DNA from: Pseudoroseicyclus tamaricis
GTDB lineage: Bacteria; Pseudomonadota; Alphaproteobacteria; Rhodobacterales; Rhodobacteraceae
Assembly (NCBI RefSeq): GCF_012070395.1
Contig: NZ_JAAFYS010000003.1
Location: 744,001-808,000, forward strand
DNA: 64,000 nt
Direction: 5' to 3'
Under the pieces are notes generated by a model. The model was not told the DNA's origin and searched no databases. It saw only the letters and a list, made by a program, of their open reading frames with translations. The stretch's first letter is position 1. Each line of letters opens with the position of its first letter. A program made the translations under genes and the position numbers. Shown piece after piece: positions 1 through 8,189 of this stretch.

Positions 1-69
1 TGAAAACCCACCCTACGAAGTGGCGTCAGCGGAGAGGCCCGTCCCCGTAGTGTGGGTTTTCAACCCACC
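1..69. repeat. Palindromic GTAGGGTGGGTT repeat pair (copies 1 and 2)
   Basis: Two inverted copies of a short repeat. Positions 1-18 hold the reverse form (AAAACCCACCCTACG) and 46-69 the forward form (CGTAGTGTGGGTTTTC then AACCCACC). Each carries the self-complementary GGTGGGTT/AACCCACC arms. The same unit recurs at 12979, 13223, 30423, 30744 and 40069. The forward copy overlaps the stop codon of glcF. The left part may continue outside the window. Confidence 0.8.
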
Positions 70-1436
70 AAACCACCCGCCACCGCCCCGTCCATCGCCC
101 GCGGCTTCGGCCCCCCGGCCGCCCAGTCGAGCAGCTCCACGGTGTGCACGATCGGCACGCCCGCGGCTTGCCCGATCTGCATCATGCAGCCGATGTTGCC
201 GGCGGCGATCACGTCCGGCGCTGTCGCCCGCAAGGTCTCCACCTTCCGCGCCTTCAGCTCGGCGGAAATCTCCGGCTGCATGAGGTTGTACGTCCCCGCC
301 GACCCGCAGCAGAGATGGCTGTCGGCCGGCTCCACCACGCGGAAACCGGCGGCACGCAGCAGCGCCTTCGGCGCCGCCTTCACCTTCTGCCCGTGCTGCA
401 GCGAGCAGGCGGCGTGGTAGGCGACCGTCAGCCCCTCGGGCCCGACGGCGCGCGGCTCCCGCCCCTCCAGCCCCGCCACGCCCTGCTTCGCCGGCTGCGC
501 GGTGGCGGCATCGGCGGTCGGCATCAGCTCCGCCAGCAGCTCGGAGACATCCATGGCCAGCGCCGAGACGCGCGCCGCCGGCTCCGCCAGGTCGCTCTGG
601 CGGAACATGTGGCCGTAATCCTTCACCGTCGTCCCGCAGCCGGAGGTGTTGATGACGATGGCGTCGAGCCCCTCGCCCGCCATCTCCGCCTCCCACGCCC
701 GGATGTTGCGCCCGGCGCTGCCATGCGCCTCGCGCTCCTTGCCCATGTGGTGGGTCAGCGCCCCGCAGCACCCCGCCCCTTTTGCCACGACGACCTCGCA
801 GCCCAGCCGCCGCAGCAGCCGGATCGTCGCGTCGTTGATATCGGTGTTCAGCGCCTTCTGCGCGCAGCCCGTCATCAGCGCGACGCGCTTCTTCCGGTCC
901 CCGATGGCCGGAAAGACCTGCGCATCGTCATTGCGGCTGACGGGGGGCAGGCGCTTCGGCGCCATCTCCACCATCGCTCTCAGCCGCTTGTCGGGCAGGA
1001 GCCCCCGCACCGGCCGCGCCAGCTTCGCCGCCGCCAGCGCCGCGCGGAAGCGCATCGGGTGGGGCAGGATGCGGGCCAGCATCCAGCGCAGCGCCCGGTC
1101 AGCGAGGGGGCGCTCGTAGCGCTCCTCGATATAGGCGCGGGCATGGTCGACGAGGTGCATGTAATGGACGCCCGACGGGCAGGTCGTCATGCAGGCGAGG
1201 CAGGAGAGGCAGCGGTCGATATGGGTGACCGTCCGGGCATCCGGCACCCGCTCGTTCTCCAGCATGTCCTTCATCAGGTAGATGCGCCCGCGGGGGGAAT
1301 CGAGCTCGTCGCCCAGTACCTGGTAGGTCGGGCAGGTCGCGGTGCAAAAGCCGCAATGGACACAGGCGCGCAGGATCTCGTTGGCCCGCGCGGTGCCAAG
1401 ATCCTCCAGCTGCTCGGCCGTGAAGTTCGTCTGCAT
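60..1436 (-). CDS. glcF: Glycolate oxidase iron-sulfur subunit GlcF
   Basis: 458-residue electron-transfer subunit of glycolate oxidase, which oxidises glycolate to glyoxylate with GlcD and GlcE. Two ferredoxin-type 4Fe-4S motifs are visible: C25, C28, C31, C35 (CVHCGFCTATCP) and C76, C79, C82, C86 (CLSCLACMTTCP). Two CCG-type cysteine clusters follow (GCCGAL and HLCCGSAG). The ATG at 1436 overlaps the glcE stop as TGATG; in-frame sequence further upstream belongs to glcE read in another frame. Last gene of glcD-glcE-glcF. Its last codons (AGGLVG-stop) run into the palindromic repeat, which supplies the TGA, so the native C-terminus may have been altered by repeat insertion. Confidence 0.95.
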   Translation of the reverse strand: MQTNFTAEQLEDLGTARANEILRACVHCGFCTATCPTYQVLGDELDSPRGRIYLMKDMLENERVPDARTVTHIDRCLSCLACMTTCPSGVHYMHLVDHARAYIEERYERPLADRALRWMLARILPHPMRFRAALAAAKLARPVRGLLPDKRLRAMVEMAPKRLPPVSRNDDAQVFPAIGDRKKRVALMTGCAQKALNTDINDATIRLLRRLGCEVVVAKGAGCCGALTHHMGKEREAHGSAGRNIRAWEAEMAGEGLDAIVINTSGCGTTVKDYGHMFRQSDLAEPAARVSALAMDVSELLAELMPTADAATAQPAKQGVAGLEGREPRAVGPEGLTVAYHAACSLQHGQKVKAAPKALLRAAGFRVVEPADSHLCCGSAGTYNLMQPEISAELKARKVETLRATAPDVIAAGNIGCMMQIGQAAGVPIVHTVELLDWAAGGPKPRAMDGAVAGGLVG

Positions 1437-2515
1437 CAGCCTGCTCCCGCAAAGATCCCGCGCGGATCGAAGGCGCGCGTCAGCCCGCCCGTCAGCCGCG
1501 CCACGCCGGCCGGCTCCGGCTGCAGCGCCGGCACTCCGGCCGGCACCCCGCCCCGCCGCACCAGCGTCGCGTGGCCGCCGAGCCGCTCGACGGCCGCCCG
1601 CACCTCTTCGGCGCGACCGTCGCCGCCGACCAGCAGCCAGACGAGCCCGCCGCCCCAGTCGACCACCGCCTCCTCGCCCAGCGCCTCCAGCAGCTCCGGC
1701 GCCCGCCCCGGCCGCACCGCGACGCGCCACACCGCGCCCTCTTTCCCGTGGAACGGCGCCACGTCGCGCACGCCCCGCCAGAGCGCGGCGCTCGCCTCGC
1801 CCTCGAGGACCTCCCAGTCCCCGCCGAGCCGCGCCGCCAGCGCGCCCTGCCGATAGGCGACGCTCTCCGCCAGCCCCTCCAGCCGGATCAGCGTCCGCCC
1901 GCCCGAGACGGCGGCCCCCGTCACCTCGAAGGGCGAGCCCAGCGCCGCCGCAAGCACAGGCACGCCGCCCTCCCCGGCCAGCGTCACCTCCGTCTCCGGC
2001 ACCGGCAGCACCTTGAGCGACACCTCGGTGATCACCCCCAGCCGCCCTCGGCTGCCGGCCATCAGCTTGACGAGGTCATAGCCGGTGACGTTCTTCATCA
2101 CCCGGCCGCCGTTCTTCACGACGTGCCCCCGCCCGTCCACGAAGCGCACGCCGAGGCAGAAATCCCGTGCCGCCCCCGCGACCACGCGCCTCGGGCCGGA
2201 GACGTTTCCGGCCACCACCCCGCCGATCGTCGGCTGCCCGGAGGTCCCCAGAAGCCCCCGATGATCCATCGGCTCGAAGGCCAGCCGCTGCCCCTCCGCC
2301 GCCAGCGCCGCCTCCACCTCGGCGAGCGGCGTGCCCGCCCCCGCCACCAGCGTCAGCGCCCCCGGCTCGTAGAGGCGGATGCCGGTCAGACCCGCCGCCG
2401 ACAGCCGCTCGCCCTCACCCGTCATCCCGCGCGTGAACCCGCCGCCCACGCTCAGCGGCGCGTTCCGCCCGGCCAGCAGCTCCGCCAGCTCCTCTTCGCT
2501 ACCAATCTCTCGCAT
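1436..2515 (-). CDS. glcE: Glycolate oxidase FAD-binding subunit GlcE
   Basis: 359-residue subunit of glycolate oxidase with an N-terminal PCMH-type FAD-binding domain (PLSVGGG near the start, then GLLGTSGQPTIGGVVAGNVSGPRR and KNVTGYDLVKLMAG, both typical of GlcE). It is shorter than GlcD, as usual. The ATG at 2515 is preferred. An in-frame TTG at 2530 overlaps the glcD stop but lies in repeat-like sequence, while GAAGAAAAGCGAG before the ATG can act as ribosome site. Middle gene of the operon, coupled to glcF by a one-base overlap. Confidence 0.93.
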   Translation of the reverse strand: MREIGSEEELAELLAGRNAPLSVGGGFTRGMTGEGERLSAAGLTGIRLYEPGALTLVAGAGTPLAEVEAALAAEGQRLAFEPMDHRGLLGTSGQPTIGGVVAGNVSGPRRVVAGAARDFCLGVRFVDGRGHVVKNGGRVMKNVTGYDLVKLMAGSRGRLGVITEVSLKVLPVPETEVTLAGEGGVPVLAAALGSPFEVTGAAVSGGRTLIRLEGLAESVAYRQGALAARLGGDWEVLEGEASAALWRGVRDVAPFHGKEGAVWRVAVRPGRAPELLEALGEEAVVDWGGGLVWLLVGGDGRAEEVRAAVERLGGHATLVRRGGVPAGVPALQPEPAGVARLTGGLTRAFDPRGIFAGAG

Positions 2516-2526
2516 CTCGCTTTTCT

Positions 2527-2577
2527 TCAAATATCCCGGGGGGAGTCGCCAACGGCGACGGGGGGCTGGCCCCCCTG
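2527..2577. repeat. Hairpin repeat at glcD 3' end
   Basis: Stretch with two adjacent hairpins (GTCGCC-aac-GGCGAC and GGGGGGC-tg-GCCCCCC), followed on the minus strand by CCCCGGGATATTTGAAGAA. It resembles the hairpin plus A/T-rich tail repeats seen at 7978, 8100 and 35494, but diverged. Here it is translated as the C-terminal tail of GlcD and abuts the glcE start. Confidence 0.5.
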
Positions 2578-3999
2578 CCGACGCCGCTCGCTCGCGCCCA
2601 GCGGGAACACCTTGGCGGGGTTCAGCAGCCAGTGCGGGTCGAAGACGTCCTTCACGGCCATCTGCGCCTCCAGATCCGCCTCGCCGTACTGCACGGCCAT
2701 CAGGTCCCGCTTCTCCACGCCGACGCCGTGCTCACCGGTCAGGCAGCCGCCGGCCTCGACGCAGAGCGTCAGGATCTCCGCGCCCAGCGCCTCGGCCTCC
2801 TCCAGCTGTCCCGGCGCGTTGGCATCGAAGATGATGAGCGGATGCATGTTGCCGTCCCCGGCGTGGAAGACGTTCGCCACCTTCAGCCCCCGCGCCGCCG
2901 CCAGCTCTCCGATCCGGCGGAGGACCATGGGCAGCTCGCTGACCGGGATGGTGCCGTCGAGGCAGATGTAGTCGCCCATCTGCCCCATCGCCCCGAAGGC
3001 GCTCTTGCGGCCCATCCAGATGCGCGCCGCCTCGTCGGCATCCGCCGCCTCGCGCAGCTCCACCGGGTCGAAGCTGCGGGCGATGGCGCCGATGCGGGCC
3101 AGCTGCGCGTCGATCTCCGCCGGGCTGCCCTCGACCTCGACGATGAGCAGCGCTTCGCACATCGGGTAGCCGGCGCCGGAGAAGGCCTCTGTCGCCTCGA
3201 TGCAGGGCCGGTCCATGAACTCGATGGCGACGGGCAGGAGCCCGGCGCGGATGATGGCGGAAACGCAGGCGCCCGCCGTCTCGGAGCTGTCGAAGCCGAT
3301 CAGCACGGGGCGCGCGCCCTCGGGCTTGGGCAGGATGCGCAGCCACGCCTCCGTCACCACGCCGAGCTGCCCTTCGGAGCCGCAGATGACGCCGAGCAGG
3401 TCCAGCCCCGGCGCATCCATCCACGGCCCGCCGATCTCCACCACCTCGCCCTCCATCGTGACCATCGTCAGCCCTAGCAGGTTGTTCGTCGTCACCCCGT
3501 ATTTCAGGCAATGCGCGCCGCCGGAATTCATCGCGATGTTGCCGGCGATGGCGCAGGCGAGCTGGCTCGACGGGTCGGGGGCGTAGAAGAAGCCCGCCTC
3601 CTCCACCGCGCCGGTGACGGAGAGGTTGGTGCGCCCCGTCTCCAGCCGGATCACCCGGTCGGCGTAGTCCACCTCCAGCACGCGGGTCATGCGGGCGAGG
3701 CCGAGGATGACGCTGTCCGCCGTCGGCAGCGACCCGCCCGCGAGCGAGGTGCCGGCGCCGCGGGGGACGACGGGCACGCCCTCCTCCGAGCAGATGCGCA
3801 TCGCGGCGGCGACCTCCGCCGTCGTCCGCGGCAGGACGGCGGCGAGCGGCGGGCAGCGGTAGGCGGTGAGGGCGTCGCATTCGTAGGCGCGCAGCTCGAC
3901 AGGGTCGGAGATGACGGCGCCGGGCAGGGCCGCCTCCAGCCGGGCGACGACCTGCGCTGTCTTCGCCAGCACGGCGGCGTCGGGCACAGGCATCTGCAT
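2527..3999 (-). CDS. glcD: Glycolate oxidase FAD-linked subunit GlcD
   Basis: 490-residue catalytic flavoprotein of glycolate oxidase (FAD/FMN-containing dehydrogenase family). The FAD-binding half has VPRGAGTSLAGG and DPSSQLACAIAGNIAMNSGG; the C-terminal half has NVFHAGDGNMHP and GGCLTGEHGVGVEKR, the family's active-site blocks. An AAGGAGG ribosome site lies nine bases before the ATG at 3999. First gene of the operon. The normal family end (LNPAKVFPLG) is followed by about 20 arginine-, glutamine- and proline-rich residues encoded by hairpin-repeat sequence, so the C-terminus looks extended by a repeat. Confidence 0.95.
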   Translation of the reverse strand: MQMPVPDAAVLAKTAQVVARLEAALPGAVISDPVELRAYECDALTAYRCPPLAAVLPRTTAEVAAAMRICSEEGVPVVPRGAGTSLAGGSLPTADSVILGLARMTRVLEVDYADRVIRLETGRTNLSVTGAVEEAGFFYAPDPSSQLACAIAGNIAMNSGGAHCLKYGVTTNNLLGLTMVTMEGEVVEIGGPWMDAPGLDLLGVICGSEGQLGVVTEAWLRILPKPEGARPVLIGFDSSETAGACVSAIIRAGLLPVAIEFMDRPCIEATEAFSGAGYPMCEALLIVEVEGSPAEIDAQLARIGAIARSFDPVELREAADADEAARIWMGRKSAFGAMGQMGDYICLDGTIPVSELPMVLRRIGELAAARGLKVANVFHAGDGNMHPLIIFDANAPGQLEEAEALGAEILTLCVEAGGCLTGEHGVGVEKRDLMAVQYGEADLEAQMAVKDVFDPHWLLNPAKVFPLGASERRRQGGQPPVAVGDSPRDI

Positions 4000-4116
4000 G
4001 GGGGCGGTCCTCCTTGGGGCGAAAGGCTAGGCCCCGGGCGCGGGAGGGGCAAGGGACGACCCGCACCGCCCCGCGCCGCCGGCGAAGGGAGATTGCGCCC
4101 GCCCGCGCCCGGCCCC

Positions 4117-4821
4117 ATGCTCGGGCCCATGCAGGTCGACCACCTCCTCGCCGTCATCTCGCCATGGGACATCGCCGCGCTGGCGCTCCTCCTCTGCGCC
4201 TGGCTGCTGATCGGCTGGCGGATCGAGCACCCGGGGCGCACGCCCTCCGTCACCGTGCTGATGGCCGGCTACCGGCGCGAATGGATGCGGCAATATGTCC
4301 GCCGCGAGAACCGCATCTTCGACGCCCAGCTCCTCGGCACGCTGCGGCAGGGGACGAGCTTCTTCGCCTCCACCTCGCTGCTCTCCATCGGCGCCGTGCT
4401 GGCGCTGGTCGGCAACACGGCCCCGCTGGAGAACGTCGCGCAGGAGCTGGGGCAGGACACGGCGCCGGCGCTCCTCTGGCAGGTGAAGCTCCTCGTGGTG
4501 GCGCTCTTCCTCGCCCAGGCCTTCCTGCGCTTCGTCTGGTCGCACCGGCTCTTCGGCTACTGCGCCGTCGTCATGGGCGCCGTGCCGGCCGAGCCGGGCG
4601 CCGCGGGGGCGGAAGAGCGGGCGGCGCAGGCGGCGGAGCTGAACATCCGCGCGGCGTGGAACTTCAACCGCGGGCTGCGCGCGATGTACTTCTCGCTCGG
4701 CGCGCTCGCGTGGCTCCTCGGCCCCGCGGCGCTGGCGCTGGCGGCGGCAGTGGTGACGTGGGTCCTGTGGAGCCGGGAGTTCGCCTCCGCCTCCCGCAAG
4801 GTGCTGCAGGACGCGCCCTGA
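4117..4821 (+). CDS. DUF599 family membrane protein
   Basis: 234-residue integral membrane protein of the DUF599 family, function unknown. Hydrophobic segments: about residues 15-35, a pair around 85-105 and 120-145, and one near 195-215. The conserved region is GYRREWMRQYVRRENRIFDAQLLGTLRQGTSF-like, followed by ELNIRAAWNFNRGLRAMYFSLG. Two in-frame ATGs (4117, 4129) are possible; neither has a good ribosome site. The much longer upstream extension overlaps glcD on the opposite strand and is unlikely. Divergent from glcD, 117 bases apart. Confidence 0.8.
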   Translation: MLGPMQVDHLLAVISPWDIAALALLLCAWLLIGWRIEHPGRTPSVTVLMAGYRREWMRQYVRRENRIFDAQLLGTLRQGTSFFASTSLLSIGAVLALVGNTAPLENVAQELGQDTAPALLWQVKLLVVALFLAQAFLRFVWSHRLFGYCAVVMGAVPAEPGAAGAEERAAQAAELNIRAAWNFNRGLRAMYFSLGALAWLLGPAALALAAAVVTWVLWSREFASASRKVLQDAP

Positions 4822-4887
4822 GCGCCGTGAAACCGGCGTCACCAACGGGCCACGAACCGGTGGCACGCGCCGGCCGCGAAGTTTATC

Positions 4888-5316
4888 ATGGGGCTCATGT
4901 CACACCCGGCCCGCATCGAAGAGCATGACGACGCCCTGCGGGCCGCGGGCCTGCGCGTCACGCGCCAGCGCCGCGCCATCCTGCAGGTGCTGACGCAGGC
5001 GGACGATCACCCCGACGTGCCCGAGCTGCATCGCCGCGTGCAGGCGGAGGAGCCGGCCGTCTCGCTGGCCACCGTCTACCGGACCCTTGCGGCCCTCTCC
5101 GAGAAGGGCGTCGTGCAGAAGCTCGCCTTCGAGGGCGCGCCCGCCCGGTTTGAGACGTCGGACGCGCCGCATCACGACCATATCGTCGATCTCGACACCG
5201 GCGAGGTGATCGAGTTCGTCTCCGCCGAGATCGAGCGCCTGCAGCGCGAGGTCGCCCGGCGGCACGGCTACGAGATCGTCAGCCACAAGCTGGAGCTCTA
5301 CTGCCGCAAGCGCTGA
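4888..5316 (+). CDS. Fur-family transcriptional regulator
   Basis: 142-residue (139 if the ATG at 4897 is used) metal-responsive repressor of the Fur superfamily. The N-terminal winged helix includes GLRVTRQRRAILQVL and VSLATVYRTLAALSEKGVV, the Fur recognition helix. The dimerisation domain has HHDHIVDLDTGEVIEF. The zinc-binding CxxC pairs of E. coli Fur are absent; only one cysteine remains near the end (LYCRKR), as is common in alphaproteobacterial Fur/Mur/Irr-type proteins. Whether it senses iron, manganese or haem cannot be told from sequence. No Fur box was recognised nearby. Confidence 0.88.
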   Translation: MGLMSHPARIEEHDDALRAAGLRVTRQRRAILQVLTQADDHPDVPELHRRVQAEEPAVSLATVYRTLAALSEKGVVQKLAFEGAPARFETSDAPHHDHIVDLDTGEVIEFVSAEIERLQREVARRHGYEIVSHKLELYCRKR

Positions 5317-5905
5317 ACGGGCCGCGGCGAGCAGTCCCGGGATCTCGCGGGCCGGTTCTCTCCGTCATGGCGATCTACGCCCGACCCTCCACGAGAAACC
5401 CCTGCGCACCGCCAGTCGAGGCCGTCCGCGCGTGCTGGCGCGGGGTGTTTCCCGTCGCGCGCTTGATCGGCAAGGCCGCGCCAGAGAGCTTCGCCGGCAT
5501 CGCCGAAGCGGCGGGCAAGGCGTGCTCCTCCCCGCGGTCGCCGGCGTCGTCCCGCTGTCAAAGGCGATCCCAGCGCCTGTCGCCCTCGAGTCGACGGGCG
5601 CCCCCAAGGGAAAGCTCGTCATTGGGCCCATGCAGTGCGGGAGACCGAGCTGTGGGGTTCCGCCACCACTGACGTGAAGGTGTCTCGGCAACACTGGCAT
5701 CGCCGCGGGCGGCGACCCACACTCCCCGCATGACGCCCCAATCGACACTTGGCAGAGGCCTGCCCTCAGCCGGAGACAAGCTGCAGGCACGGTATACCTC
5801 GCCGGCCCCGGGGTGCCGATCCGGCCTCTCGGGCTCTCCCCGCCCCTTGCGCCCGGCCCCGCTCCATGTGTCTGTGGGCCCACGACATTTGCCAAAGGTA
5901 CCGCC
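5317..5905. other. Intergenic region without a convincing gene
   Basis: 589 bases between the fur-family gene and the ynjB-like gene. Open frames of 60-230 residues exist on both strands, but they are arginine/proline/serine-rich shadow-like translations, lack recognisable motifs and lack ribosome sites. Part may be the remnant of a decayed gene or mobile element. The last 200 bases should hold the promoter of the ABC operon; no clear -35/-10 pair was found. GGGGTGCC near 5811 was considered as a thiamine-riboswitch element and rejected. Confidence 0.5.
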
Positions 5906-7105
5906 ATGAGATCCATCGCCCTCGCCCTCGCCCTGCTGCCCGCATCCGCCGGCGCACAGGACCTGCTCGATCTCTCCTGGGAGGAGGTCGTGGAAGAGGC
6001 GCGCGGCGGCGAGGTGAACTTCTTCCTCTGGGGCGGGGCCGACAACATCAACCGCTATGTCAGCGAGTATCTCGGCGGCCTCCTGAAGCCCTACGAGATC
6101 ACCCTCAACCGCGTCGGCGTGGCGGATACAACCGAGGCGGTGAACCTCGTCCTCGGCGAGAAGGCCGCCGGCAATGACAACGAGGGCGCCGTCGACCTCA
6201 TCTGGATCAACGGCGAGAACTTCCGCACCATGATGGAGGCCGATCTCGCCTATTGCGGCTACACCGATCTGCTGCCCAACGCCGAGTATGTCGACTGGCA
6301 GAGCCCCGCCATCGCCTACGATTTCGGGCTGGCCACGGAGGGCTGCGAGGTGCCGTGGTCGGGCGCGCAATTCGCCTTTGCCTATGACAGCGCGCGGATG
6401 GACGAGCCGCCCCGCTCCATCGAGGCGATCCTCGATTTCGCCCGTGAAAACCCCGGCCAGTTCACCTACCCCGCCCCGCCCGATTTCAACGGCGCCGCCT
6501 TCGTGCGCCATGTCTTCTACGAGGTCGCCGGCGGGCCGGACCGGCTGCTCGGCGATTTCGACCAGCAGGTGTTCGACGAGGTGGCCGGCGAGACGTGGGA
6601 GCTGCTCAACGAGCTCGAGCCCAGCCTCTGGCGCGAGGGGGCGACCTATCCCACCTCGATCACCCAGCTGCAGCAGCTCTTCGCCAATGGCGAGGTGGCC
6701 CTCAGCTTCGAGTACAACCCCAGCCAGTTCGGTGCCGGGGTCGAGGCGGGCCAGTTCCCCGAGACGGTGCGCAGCTACGGGCTGGACGGCGGCACGCTGG
6801 CGAACACCAACTACACGCTGATCCCCTACAACGCGGCCAACAAGGCCGCGGCGCTGGTGCTGCAGAACCTCATCCTCTCGCCCGAGGCGCAGCTGGAGAA
6901 GGCGCGCCCCGAGGTCTGGGGCGCCGCCTCGGTGCTGGTGGAGGATCGCCTGCCCTCGGACGTGCAGGAGAGCTTCGCCGCCCTGCCCTCCCACCCCTCC
7001 GTCGTGTCCCCGGCCGAGCTGGCCGGCGCGGCGCTGCCGGAGCTGTCGGCGGACTGGATCGCCGCCATCGAGGCGGGGTGGATCGAGACCGTCGGCACCC
7101 GGTAG
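5906..7105 (+). CDS. ynjB: YnjB-type ABC transporter substrate-binding protein
   Basis: 399-residue periplasmic binding protein with an N-terminal signal peptide (MRSIALALALLPASAGAQ). It matches the E. coli YnjB family in several blocks: FFLWGGADNINRYVSEY, VDLIWINGENFRTMMEADL, PWSGAQFAFAYD, NPGQFTYPAPPDFNGAAFVRH, LWREGATYP, FEYNPSQFG and LSPEAQLEKARPEVWGA. The natural substrate of the family is not firmly established. The ATG at 5906 fits the signal peptide; upstream in-frame sequence does not look like a leader. First gene of a four-gene ABC operon with two permeases and an ATPase. Confidence 0.9.
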   Translation: MRSIALALALLPASAGAQDLLDLSWEEVVEEARGGEVNFFLWGGADNINRYVSEYLGGLLKPYEITLNRVGVADTTEAVNLVLGEKAAGNDNEGAVDLIWINGENFRTMMEADLAYCGYTDLLPNAEYVDWQSPAIAYDFGLATEGCEVPWSGAQFAFAYDSARMDEPPRSIEAILDFARENPGQFTYPAPPDFNGAAFVRHVFYEVAGGPDRLLGDFDQQVFDEVAGETWELLNELEPSLWREGATYPTSITQLQQLFANGEVALSFEYNPSQFGAGVEAGQFPETVRSYGLDGGTLANTNYTLIPYNAANKAAALVLQNLILSPEAQLEKARPEVWGAASVLVEDRLPSDVQESFAALPSHPSVVSPAELAGAALPELSADWIAAIEAGWIETVGTR

Positions 7106-7111
7106 CGGCGC

Positions 7112-7951
7112 ATGCGCCGCGCCCCCACCCTGCTGCTCCTCGCGCCGGTGCTGCTGGTGCTGGTGCCGCTCTTCGGCGGGGCGCTGCTTTTCGGCGCCGC
7201 CCGCAGCCTCGGCCACATGCCGGAGATCGGGATGGACGGCTGGTCGCTCGCCCCGTGGCGGGAGGTGCTGACCGACCCGCAGACATGGCGCGCCCTCGCC
7301 CTGTCGCTCTGGATCGCCGCCGCCGCCACCGCCCTGTCGCTGGTGGCGGGGACGGCGCTGGCCCTCGGCCTCGCCCGCCCGTTCCGCGGCGCCGGGCTGG
7401 CGCGGCTCCTCGTGCAGGTGAACCTGACGGTGCCGCACCTGCTCGCCGGGGCGGGGGTGCTGCTGCTCCTCTCCCAGTCGGGCCTCGCCGCTCGGGGGGC
7501 GGCGGCCTTCGGCTGGATCGACGCGCCCGCGGAGTTCCCGGCGCTGGTCTGGGACAGGGCGGCGGCCGGCACCATCGCGGCCTACGTGGTCAAGGAAGTC
7601 CCCTTCGTCACGCTCCTCGCCCTCTCCACCCTCGCCAGCCTCGGCCCCGGCCCGGTGGAGGCGGCGCGCACCACCGGCGCCAGCCGCTGGCAGGCCCTGC
7701 GCTTCGTCACCCTGCCCGCCCTCGCCCCGACCCTCTCCGCCGCCGGCGCCATCACCTTCGCCTTCGCCTTCGGCGCCTACGAGCTGCCGGCGCTCCTCGG
7801 CGCCTCCCACCCGCTCGCCCTGCCAGTGCTGGCCTGGCAGAAGGAGACGGCGACCTCGCTGACGGAGCGGCCGGAGGCGATGGCCCTCGCGCTGATGACG
7901 GCGGCGGTGGCGGCGGGGCTGGTCGGGCTCGTGGCGCGGGCGCGGCGATGA
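7112..7951 (+). CDS. YnjC-type ABC transporter permease (N-terminal half equivalent)
   Basis: 279-residue inner-membrane permease, six predicted hydrophobic segments, with the BPD-transport EAA loop EAARTTGASRWQALRFVTLPAL around residues 185-206, which contacts the ATPase. It starts 6 bases after ynjB. In E. coli, YnjC is one fused two-domain permease; here the two halves are separate genes, this one and that at 8190. Confidence 0.88.
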   Translation: MRRAPTLLLLAPVLLVLVPLFGGALLFGAARSLGHMPEIGMDGWSLAPWREVLTDPQTWRALALSLWIAAAATALSLVAGTALALGLARPFRGAGLARLLVQVNLTVPHLLAGAGVLLLLSQSGLAARGAAAFGWIDAPAEFPALVWDRAAAGTIAAYVVKEVPFVTLLALSTLASLGPGPVEAARTTGASRWQALRFVTLPALAPTLSAAGAITFAFAFGAYELPALLGASHPLALPVLAWQKETATSLTERPEAMALALMTAAVAAGLVGLVARARR

Positions 7952-7977
7952 CCGGGCCGGGGCGCAGGTGGAGAGAC

Positions 7978-8146
7978 CCGGGGCTCTGCCCCGGACCCCG
8001 CGGCATTTTCGGCCAGATGAAAACCGAGACGGACCCGGCCGGTCACCCCACCCTTCACCGGTCTGCCCCCGGGCGGGCCGGCCTGCCACCCCGCCCCCCT
8101 TTCATCTGGCCGAAAATACCGCGGGGGTCCGGGGGCTGGCCCCCGG
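7978..8146. repeat. Inverted pair of CGGCCAGATGAA hairpin repeats
   Basis: Positions 7978-8021 hold a GC hairpin (CCGGGGC-tct-GCCCCGG) then ACCCCGCGGCATTTTCG and GCCAGATGAAA. Positions 8100-8146 hold the same unit in reverse complement (TTTCATCTGGCCGAAAATAC...). The arms face each other across 78 bases, so the transcript could form one long hairpin. The pair sits inside a 238-base gap between the two permease genes. A third copy lies at 35494-35540. Confidence 0.85.
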
Positions 8147-8189
8147 TCCTCCCGGCGCCACAAGCGCGCCGCCGGTACGGAGCGGCCCG

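Noticed and set aside
13-771. Long open frames antisense to glcF, and many similar ones across the window
   Set aside because: Arginine/alanine/glycine-rich translations without motifs, fully overlapping recognised genes; a consequence of high G+C.
5800-5840. GGGGTGCC before ynjB as a thiamine-pyrophosphate riboswitch
   Set aside because: The CTGAGA and ACCTGATC-type conserved elements do not follow at the right spacing, so only one short element matches by chance.
5365-6051. 228-residue minus-strand frame overlapping the ynjB start
   Set aside because: Low-complexity composition, no family signature, no ribosome site, and it overlaps the signal peptide of a well-supported gene.
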